A stretch of DNA of 64,000 nucleotides, taken from the NCBI GenBank assembly GCA_014529385.2, contig CM043953.1, positions 111,666,549 to 111,730,548 of the forward strand. Direction: 5' to 3'. The position numbers and the translations under genes were made by a program. Positions 55,672 to 64,000 of the stretch are shown in pieces (within the stretch, counting starts at the first letter, position 1; every line of letters starts with the position of its first letter). A model generated the notes under the pieces. It saw only the letters and a program-made list of their open reading frames with translations, was not told the DNA's origin and made no database searches. This DNA is from Adiantum capillus-veneris. Its lineage: Eukaryota; Streptophyta; Polypodiopsida; Polypodiales; Pteridaceae.

Positions 55672-58600
55672 ATGGATGCTTCTCCGGGGAAAAGAAAAGG
55701 CAAGAACCTGGCAACGGAAGGTGCAATACCCTATGCACTTCTACCCAATTCACTAAAGCCAGCGGCCACCTAGATACCTGCAGATGTGCAACAGGCAGCA
55801 GCCTTTCAGATCTATCAAGGTTCATATATGGATGACAAAAGAAATTTAGTGGATACAGTGATGATCCCCAAGGAGGCAGAAAATTACTTGAAAAGATCAC
55901 CGCAAAGGTCATGGCTCAAAAAAGTTGGCTTGTGGAACTTTGTATCACTACCACCAGTAGGGATAGATTTCAAGAGGGCACAACACCTAATTGAGACTAT
56001 CCAAGAAGATGGAACTTGCAGAGTGGCAGGCATGGATAATGAAGTGATGGAGATCCAGATCACCAAAGAAATCATCAAGGAGGCATTGAAATTGTCTGAT
56101 CAAGGAGCCAACATGAGAGAAAGAAGGAAAAACCTCACAGTCTACTTGCAAAAGTCCAAACTACCATCTTTCGAACTCATAGCAAACCCGGAAGTAAGAG
56201 AACTGACACAGATCTACAGTCAGTGTTTGTTGAGCTACAGCAAATGACCGCCAAGATACACTACACCACACGGGAGCATCTCAACCACACTGACATGGGC
56301 TATGGGAATGACCCATGAGTTCTATATAGATCACGCATCATATCTGTTTGAAGAAGTGACAAAGCTAAGGCAGGACAAGCCAAATTACATTGCAGGAGGA
56401 GAAGTCCTCACGAGAATCATATACCAGGCCATAGGCATGGCAGATCAGCTGCCACCTGCTCCGCATCAAAACGACTGGCTGGTGGTAAGAGAGAATATCG
56501 AAGACAGATCACAAAGGAAAGTACTGGCCTCTATTAACACCATTGGAGGACGCAGGCTGGAAAGAGTAACAAGAAGTACACAAGAAAAGATGGAAGAAGA
56601 AAGAAGAACTGAAGATGAAGATGTCCGACTAAAGAAGCGGAAAGCGGAAATCGAAAACAACACTAGGTTGCAGAAGATAGCAAAAATGGAAAGGATGCTA
56701 GAAGGATTTGCTCTAGAGAGATCTCTATGAGGCGATGTAGGCGCCACTTGGAAACCTTCTAGTAGCACTTACACACTGAGAACGAAGAATAAAAACAACC
56801 CAGCTTTTGAGTTGGACTGGTTCGAGAGGTACATCCAAGAAAGAAATGCTAGGGACGAACCAGAATTGCTACTAAAAGAGGAGGATCTCCAAACTTTGAG
56901 AGATCAATTGAGGCCAACTTCACGAGATCAGGAAACACCACCACCATCTCCAAGGCTAGAGACAAGTGAGAGGCAATCTACCCCACCTGCTGACTCTCCT
57001 TCGCATTCAGAAAGCTCACATCGTGATGAGAGAGTTCATATACCACCCAATGAAGAAGAAGAAGAGGAAAGAACAGATGGTCACCCAAACACTGGAACCA
57101 TATCACAAATTGATAAAGGCAAGCAAAAGGAGGTGGATCAGACAAAAGATAAAGCTTCCTCCTCTCAAGAAATTGAGCTGGAAGCTACTATAGATGAAGA
57201 TTTGCAGTCAATGGAGACAATACTAAACCGAACAAGACTGCACAGTCAATGGTTAGCTGATCAGAATAGGTCCAACAAAACGAAGTTCGAAAAAACCCAT
57301 CAAGAAGTTATGAGACTGCAGGAGCAAAGAGATGAAACTCTAAAATTGATCAGCATCAAAGATGCTGAGATCTTGGGGCTCAAAAGCACGGTAAATCTCC
57401 TCAAAGACAATTTACAAGAGTTTGAAGATTTCGATGCCATTTGTGAAGATACAATCAACCTATTCCTTGAAGATGTCAGTGACAGAGATGAACACATCCA
57501 TAAGTTGGAAAAAGAAAAGCAAGATGCGCTGGAGACAGTCAAAAGTTTGCAAGTCGTCATCGATGACTTACAAATTGAAGTCAAAGATTTGAGGGCAGTA
57601 ACAGATATATAAGCAAGGGAAATCGAACGAGCTAAGAAACAAAAAACATCGCTACCAACAACACCGGTAGTCCACCCACAAGAAGAAGTGGCTGCACTGA
57701 AGAGGGAGCTGGATTTGGAAAGAAAACAACGCTTAATGATAGCCGAAAGTGCGCTTAGAGTAGAGGATCAACTACAAAGGCAAATTTCAGACTTACAAAG
57801 TGAACAACAACAAGGACCAACTCCTGACAGTGAAATGGAAAGCATTGTTTCCAAATCACTCAGGGAAGAAAATGAAAACTTGCACATCAGGGTAAAATAG
57901 TTAGAGGAGTCTGCAGCTCAAAAAGAGATGGAATTTCAAGCTCTCCAAATCAATAGTAGAACAATGGCTGCGCAAATTGCAAGTCTTCAAACTGCAAGGC
58001 AACACCAAGGACAGGTATGAGTGCACCTGGAGCAAGCAGCCACGGATTTGGCTGGACTCGCCGAAGTATATGGGGGTCAAGATGACTACAAGGGAGAATC
58101 AGATGATCAGGAAGCCCCAGATACACAGACTGATCAAACTAGCTCCAAAGACCAAGAAATAGACAAAGATTCAATCACGAGATTGGAAGAGCAGAGGCTG
58201 GCCGAGCAAATGGAAAAACAATCAAAGATGATATGGTACAAGGCAATGCAACTAGAAAAGGAGATGCTACAAGGGCTCTCCAAATCAGGAAAAACAACAG
58301 CAAAGCTATGGGAGGAATGGAATGCCCCTATGTTACCCTATGCTCTGCTGAAATACGAAACTCTAACACATCAACGGCAGCTCGCAAAAGAAGAACAAGT
58401 GCCACTGTTTGAAGGAGAATTACAGGATCGGGAACAGCAAAACAAAATAGTAGACAGCCAGCCAAAGTGGAGGTGTCAGTGGATCTTGGATCATCCTAAT
58501 AACCTGATCCACTTAGTCAACGCACCGCCTGAGCTGAGGAATGACAGAAATTTTTGCCCAACTCCCCGAACATACACCTACAGCCAACATAAAGCACTAC

Positions 58601-59064
58601 AAAGCAGAAATCCGACATGGCTAAATTATCCAGTGTTGCCAAGGACTGCAGAGGGAGAGAGAATATCCGGTTCTTACATGATGAAAACCCTTCAGGGCGC
58701 CATTGTAGAATTCGGAGGCTCTCCCGACCTATCCTGCAAGATGCTATGTAAAATAGCTCGAACCTTTTTGGCCTATCTCACAGTCTTCTCAGAAAGCTGG
58801 ACTTCAGAGTATATGAATACCGAAAGAAGCATCTCAGAGCTGTCATACGATCTAAGTGGGTCACCTACAGAGCCAGTATTGTATGCCTATTTCAGACGGC
58901 TAATGTTTCTGCCAAGCTACCATCTCCAAACCTTCAAAGAAGCATTTTACACAGGCTTCTTCATGTACAAGTCCAAAATTTTTGGCCCATTAATGGCAAG
59001 CGAGTCTATACGATATGATACGTTTCTACATCAAATCAACCAAGAAGGACGACAACGACACTGA
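55672..59064 (+). pseudogene. Family A 3'-terminal ORF, ~1,130-residue coiled-coil protein with in-frame stops only
   Basis: One frame from ATG 55672 to TGA 59062, interrupted by about seven stops (near 55771, 56245, 56728, 57610, 57898 and 58018) but with no frameshift over 3.4 kb. The N-terminal ~340 residues are globular (IYQG, VGIDFKRA, ITKEIIKEALKLSD, then HGSISTTLTWAMG). The pattern resembles the domain found in plant transposon-encoded env-like ORFs, but this is a guess. A Pro/Ser- and Glu-rich linker (about 56930-57100) follows, then about 300 residues of coiled coil (57200-58000). The C-terminal ~270 residues (58220-59064) share many blocks with family B: VDSQPKWR, LIHLVNAPPEL, TWLNYP, GSPDLSC, YDLSGSP, YHLQTFKEAFYTGFF and IFGP. 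No transmembrane helix, signal peptide, nuclease or polymerase motif is seen. Its place just before the polypurine tract suggests a structural or env-position accessory protein. Confidence 0.8.
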
Positions 59065-59099
59065 AGACAAAGACGATCATGTCGTGCTAGACATGAATT

Positions 59100-59112
59100 A
59101 GGAGGGGGGGAG
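59100..59112 (+). promoter_or_regulatory. Polypurine tract of family A
   Basis: AGGAGGGGGGGAG immediately precedes the LTR start TGTTGG at 59113. Confidence 0.95.
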
Positions 59113-59392
59113 TGTTGGAGCCCCATTTGTCCAACTGTTGTAATGAGGCCATCTTGTAAAGCATATCAAATTCCCATTTTATGTCAAAGACGTCTTATCA
59201 TTTTGATCCATTCGTCTGGGTCATGTAAAGATTAATCAGTTAGTCAGGACTCAGATTTGTTCCCACTTTGTAATAATGAGTAAGAGAACCCCATGTACAT
59301 TTTTGAGCTAAGGTGACTAAAGTATAAAAGTCACCTTAGAACCATTTTGGAATAACATTGTTTTTGAATATTAATCCTGTGTCGTACGAGTC

Positions 59393-59429
<37 letters not shown>

Positions 59430-60053
59430 GAGAGTCTTATCCTCTTCGCTATGCGCTTCTCCCTCACGGGATTCACAACGTGACTACACCATCGCGGTAG
59501 TCTCTCCGAGAGCTACGCGCCCACGCCACGCATTCACATTTTTGAGCTGTTCGCGATCGATCCTTCCTCGAGCTTGTTTTGCTTGTAAGTAGCACAAACA
59601 GTGTCTGTTTTCAACAATCAAGTGCTTTATGGAATGAGAAAGAGATTAGCTACACATAGATACTCATGAACTTAAGTTTCGTCCACTTTTGGATGATGAC
59701 CTGTCAGTCTATCGTGACTGTATTCGAGATAACTAGGGTTCAAATGTGGTGAGATTAGACTTATAGGTAAGTATATCCTAGTGAGAGGATGGTGCCTAGA
59801 AGGTTTGATGCGATTCCGAGTTCATTGGAAGTGTAAACAGTGTTGTGAGCGGTTAGGGATAGAGTGGGTTGCATTCTACCAGGGTTAGTGATTGATGCAT
59901 CATAAAAGTGCGTATGTGTAGATTGGTCTCAGCCTGACAAGCTAACGAGATTGCCTACGTGCACCTACGGGTTAGTCGTGTCATCGGATGATGAGTATGT
60001 TGTCTGTGTCGTGCTTGTGAGAATGAACAGGGGAGTAGTTAAGCCCTAAAACA
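59113..60053 (+). repeat. Shared LTR: 3' LTR of element 1 and 5' LTR of element 2 (941 bp)
   Basis: Near-identical to 29824-30803 apart from a shorter GA tract (59394-59434) and a few substitutions. It is preceded by a polypurine tract and followed by a primer binding site, so it serves both elements. Confidence 0.93.
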
Positions 60054-60054
60054 T

Positions 60055-60072
60055 TGGTGCCGCTGCCGGGGA
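60055..60072 (+). promoter_or_regulatory. Primer binding site of second element
   Basis: TGGTGCCGCTGCCGGGGA, the same as at 30805 except C-to-T in the GCGCC part, so two mismatches to tRNA-Asp. Confidence 0.8.
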
Positions 60073-61707
60073 CACAAGACCTTAAGTAGGGAGATCTACG
60101 TCACTTGTGTGATGGTTAGCTTACTTTAGTTTTGACTAGAGAGAGCTTAAACTTTTAGAACAAGATCCAGGATAGAGTATCCTGAGCTCTAGTGGATAGC
60201 CAGGAAGCCTGTGTCTTGCCGAGGGTTTGCAACTAGTTAGATTTAGTTAAGTAGGATAATGTGGAGTTATGGTTTTTGGTTTTGAGTGCTTGTTATACTT
60301 GTGTAGAAATAGAGTAGAAAAACGCTGTAAAAACGCAAAAAACAAACAAAAAGAAGCAACAATAAGGCTGTTTGCTTGCCTTGAAAGAAAAACCCACACC
60401 ATATACCCTTGAAGGGGGTGAAAAAAGTAGACATTGAAATTTATGATCTAACACTTGAGAAAACATAAAAATTGCGACCAAAACCAACAAAAAGAAACAC
60501 GTGATTGTCATAAGAAAACACTAAGTGAACCTAAAGAGGCCAAGAAGAGATATAACCATTAGCCTAGGGTAAACTGACTGTGTCAGGTGGTACGACTGAT
60601 ATTCACAAGTTTAAGATGAAGTGTCATCAAATTTGCATCACTTCAAGTGCATTTGAGTTGTGAATTACCATAGAAGAGTGAAATTTGTGAAGTGCTTGAG
60701 TCTAAGGTCAAAATAAGTCCAAACTTCATAAAACTTGGGGGATAGACTTATATGGGCACAGGGAACACAACTATGCAAAAACAGACAAAAATTAAATCCC
60801 CATTGCTCTCTGCCTAGTCTATCGCGATAGACCGATGAAGGTGGTGATTGACTAACAACAAGGAAAAAACCTTTATACCACAGGTTTAACACATCAATAC
60901 AAGGGTACTCACAAAAATTGAGTGAAACTGAACACCATCTTGACCACAAAACTTCAAAACTGGTGTTGTAGAGTCTGATTTCAGAGACAAGGGCAAGAAG
61001 GCTTTGACCTAATGTCTAAACAGTGCCAAAATTTGTCAATGCACTACACAAGGAGAGGCTGAACCAGCTGTGGAGAAAACTTGAGAAAAATGCTAAAAAT
61101 AGAGAAAATTGCCAGTCTATCGCGATAGACTAAGGAAACTGCTGCTAAGGACCATATCTTCCAAATGTCCCCTAGGGAGAGCTTTATCAGAGCCTATACA
61201 ACACACACACCAAATTTCAAGGCATTTAGACCATTGAAAGTCAATCTAAGGCCTAGATAGAGAATCAGGCTCTGACTAAAATACTAAAATGGGACCAAAA
61301 CTCGACCCAAGTGTCCAAACTTCATAAAACTTGAGGGATAGGCTATAGAGGGTAACTGAAACTCAAGGGTGAAGTCACAATTTTGAATTGACTTGTGTTG
61401 AGCAAATTGTCAGTCTATCGCGATAGACTAAGAAAGTAGTGATTCAGATATATTTTGCAATTTGTGACTATACTGCTAGGACATACTCTCCATATAGATC
61501 CCATCCATCATTTCATATTTGAAATTGGACCACCAGAAGGCTGACTAAGTGGTTGCTGTACATACTTAAAAGATTTTTTGGTAATTCAGGGAAAACCCAT
61601 GTGAACAGACTAACCATCCTTGTGTAGATACCAGAAGGAGATCATCACAAAGCCGCACAAGAAGGAGTCCAAGTAAGATCTAAGTTTGCAACCCAACTTT
61701 CATTCTT
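60073..61707 (+). other. Family A leader, second copy
   Basis: Uninterrupted 1.6-kb untranslated leader, nearly identical to 30823-32152 plus 37628-37932. Its three palindromes start at 60816, 61114 and 61412, exactly 298 bp apart. Confidence 0.88.
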
Positions 61708-64000
61708 ATGTATTTAAGGTCAGGAGCCTTTGTTAAGTCGGGAGCTAAAAGTGTCAAAAGTCAAGTAAGCACCATGTCCACCGAAGAGAGTGTAACTCAG
61801 ACGAGACTAGACCCATTAGCACCGATCATTGAAGAGGGTAGTGATACTAACACCTCGTCGGAAAAGTCCTTCTTCATGATGGGGAGTCAGCAGCCAGGAG
61901 GTTTCAACGGTGAAGGAACAATGCCAGGGGGGAGCACCTCCCTACTTCCTTTAAACGAAACCAAGTTCACTATAATCTTCTTGGAAGGAACTAACTCAAG
62001 GGGAGCCTTAGTTTATTTTGACTATCGAGGACGCAAGTGTATTTGTATTGAAGAAAGACCGGCTCAGAGACTAGAGATAATTCGAGTCTATGATGATGGA
62101 GACAGATTCCGAGACGAAAAGGGGAACCACTATCTGATAGTGAGTAACCCTGAGGATTACAATAGATATGGGGATAACGTGGCAAAAGGAAAAATGGTTT
62201 CAGAAACCCAAGAAACGCCTCCTAACATTGATCGACGTGGAGTGCTTTTTATGTATGATAAGAAAACAAACAGGGTCCCAACCTATAATGAGAATGTAGG
62301 GATTTACAAGCATGAAAGCGAGGGAATAGTCTCTTACTTTCGATGCAAGGAACCCTACCCAAACGAATTAAGCAAAGACAAGGTTCTTTACTTATTTTCT
62401 TATGAAACTGCTATGGGGAAGGATATTGTTTTTGTTGACAGATACGGGCGAGAATACAAATGTATTCTCCCAGAGGAGGTTGAAAAGGCAACAGTTCCGG
62501 GAGCATCGACCTATGGCCCCGACGAAGTACCAAGAGCCACCTACACCCCTACCAAGTCTACAAATCCCTTTTCAGAAGAGTATGACGCTACCTCACATTC
62601 TACCCGACAACTGACGTCCAACAACCAGGACCAACCAGCTACTCAGCCATCATTGCAGGCATGGCTTCGACAGAGTGCTACATTAGAACAAGACCGAACC
62701 CGAGAGGGTTATCAAACCGTACGAGGGCTAAGGGATTTACAAGAACCACCACTCTATGCACAATATCAAGGAGAGAGTAAGCCAAATACTCAGGGGTAAA
62801 CTGAGCCTAAAAGAACACCCCTAGAACGAGTTCGGAGAGATGAACCATCTCTCGCGAGAACTGTTAGAAATTATGGCTTAGGAGCACCATTGGGAGAGGA
62901 ACCTGGCCACTACAGAAGACCAGAGGAGTTATATCGATTAGGACGGGGAGATCCCATGATGAGATTTGTAGAACATCGTAGAATTAGACCTTCTCAAGTG
63001 AAAAAATGGGTAAACAAGAAATATACGAGAAGCAGGGATCCGAGAGAACATGTAGCAGCCTTTGTGCGTGTAATTAGAGCTGAAGAGGTGTTAGACTTTC
63101 CTACCCAATTTGCAGGATTCGGTTTAACCTTAGAGGATGATGCTGCTACATGGTTTGACTCAGTGGAGCGAAGAGACTTTGAGTCTATGGAGGAAGTGTT
63201 TGACGAGTTTATCGAGGAATTCTCACAAAGGGGAATAGCTCATAATACAGTCTCACAAATCCATAAATTCAAACAGAAAGATGGAGAGTCTATGAAAAAG
63301 GCAGCCCTCCGATTAAAAAGATATCTGAAGTTTTGCCCCGTGGAAGAACTGCCAACTCAGTCCAGACTTATGCTTATATTTATCCAAGGACTAAGGAATG
63401 CAGATCTTCAGAAGGACTAACATATGAAAAGGAGCACAACGTTGAATGATTTAACCAAGGAATCTCTATACCTTGTGGACAATTGTGCGGTCTACAAAGA
63501 GGGTGAGTTCAAGGATCTTGACGATAATTCTTCCTCGCAACAAAGCGGAAGCAAGTCTGCTAAGACAACACCGAAAGGAGAAGTAGCGGTAAGCCAAGAG
63601 CAGCTTGTAGAGGAAGTGCTTAAAAAGATTAACTTGTATTCCAAACCAGAAGCTAAACAACCAAAATGGTGTGCGATTGAATAAAAATGGACAAACCATG
63701 GGATGGAGGAGTGTTATTATAACAAGGGATATGTGAGAGAACGACCATATGCTCCGCAAGCTCAGGCGATATCCCCTCAAGTCCCACCGATGCCTAGATA
63801 TTAGACAGGCAACCTACCAGGACCTGTAGGTGTAGAAAGACCACAACCAGTGTTGGGACAACAACCACCCCTACCAGGATTACGACCAGTCGGCATAAGA
63901 TACACACCCACAGTAACTGAGTCGGATGAGAAGGCTTTGGTACCTATGCATGCATACTACGACGAGCCCAATGGATATGCGGAAAACTCTGTTTATTATC
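61708..64000 (+). pseudogene. Family A gag, second copy, with several stops, truncated by window end
   Basis: The ATG at 61708 opens 363 codons without the stop seen in copy 1 at 38674. The same frame then continues past TAA at 62797, through the Retrotrans_gag region (from 62890), past TAA at 63418 (TTA in copy 1), past TAA at 63682 (CAA in copy 1) and TAG near 63802 (CAG in copy 1). There is no frameshift in the readable part, which shows that gag was one ~920-codon ORF in this family. It runs off the window before the zinc knuckles. Confidence 0.85.

Larger units (their letters stand above)
29824..60053 (+). mobile_element. Giant Ty3/gypsy (Tat-like) retrotransposon, family A, carrying two nested copias
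   Basis: It is bounded by near-identical LTRs at 29824-30803 and 59113-60053. Removing the nested copia insertions (5475 and 5115 bp including one target duplication each) leaves about 19,640 bp. Order: LTR, Asp-tRNA-like PBS, leader, gag, protease, RT, RNase H, extra HHCC finger, integrase, second retropepsin-like domain, internal polypurine copy, noncoding region, 3' ORF, polypurine tract, LTR. The Tat-like placing rests on the GYNQ block in RT, the linker before integrase and the tRNA type. ATCTC at 29819-29823 is the likely target duplication, but its partner is outside the window because a second element follows the right LTR. Confidence 0.88.
59113..64000 (+). mobile_element. Second family A element in tandem, 5' part (runs off the window)
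   Basis: LTR, primer site TGGTGCCGCTGCCGGGGA (60055-60072), leader with palindromes at 60816, 61114 and 61412, and gag. The leader is uninterrupted and supplies the empty site of the copia-1 insertion (GTTGAGCAAATTG near 61398). Confidence 0.93.

Noticed and set aside
55672-59064. Myosin- or kinesin-like cytoskeletal protein, suggested by the coiled coil
   Set aside because: No motor or known cargo domain; position before the polypurine tract and homology to 3-3054 mark it as element-encoded.

Overview
The window is a repeat-dense stretch of a large nuclear genome from a land plant. The evidence is nested Ty1/copia and Ty3/gypsy LTR retrotransposons with plant-type primer binding sites (initiator Met-tRNA for copia, Asp-tRNA-like for gypsy), L1-type LINE debris and long CT/GT microsatellites. 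I cannot place the species. I see no intact host gene, no tRNA or rRNA gene and no bacterial or organellar sequence.

Layout. 1-4000 is the 3' end of a gypsy-type element (family B): a broken coiled-coil ORF, polypurine tract and 3' LTR. 4001-5400 is microsatellite-rich DNA without a recognised gene. 5400-8115 holds two minus-strand LINE fragments. 8116-10144 is the 5' part of a Tnt1/Tork-like copia element (copia-1), cut by a minus-strand copia of another family (copia-2, 10145-17245), which itself carries a 2.3-kb insertion (14331-16653). 17259-22775 is a satellite-like field of ~70-bp units built on near-palindromic CCTATGG...CCATAGG cores, partly duplicated in tandem. 23129-29793 is a decayed minus-strand gene of unknown function, split by a gag-only LTR element (24957-29076).

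29824-60053 is one giant gypsy element (family A), about 19.6 kb after removing two nested copias (copia-1 at 32153-37622, TSD CTGAG; copia-2 at 50424-55533, TSD CTTGT). Its order is LTR, Asp-tRNA-like PBS, long leader, gag, pol (protease, RT, RNase H, extra zinc finger, integrase), a second retropepsin-like domain, an internal exact copy of the polypurine tract, a noncoding region, and a ~1,130-codon 3' ORF just before the 3' LTR. The right LTR (59113-60053) is followed at once by another PBS, leader and gag, so two elements share an LTR in tandem.

Best candidates for something new: (i) the 3'-terminal protein (N-terminal domain, Pro/acidic linker, coiled coil, conserved C-terminal domain), present in both families A and B although their LTRs are unrelated; (ii) an 18-bp perfect palindrome repeated at exactly 298-bp steps in the leader and again before the 3' ORF; (iii) a second protease-like domain and a second HHCC finger in pol; (iv) the internal polypurine tract; (v) the palindrome-based satellite. 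All family A and B coding regions carry stops, many explicable by C-to-T change, so these copies look silenced and decaying. The 1,159-codon copia-1 reading frame is the only long intact one.
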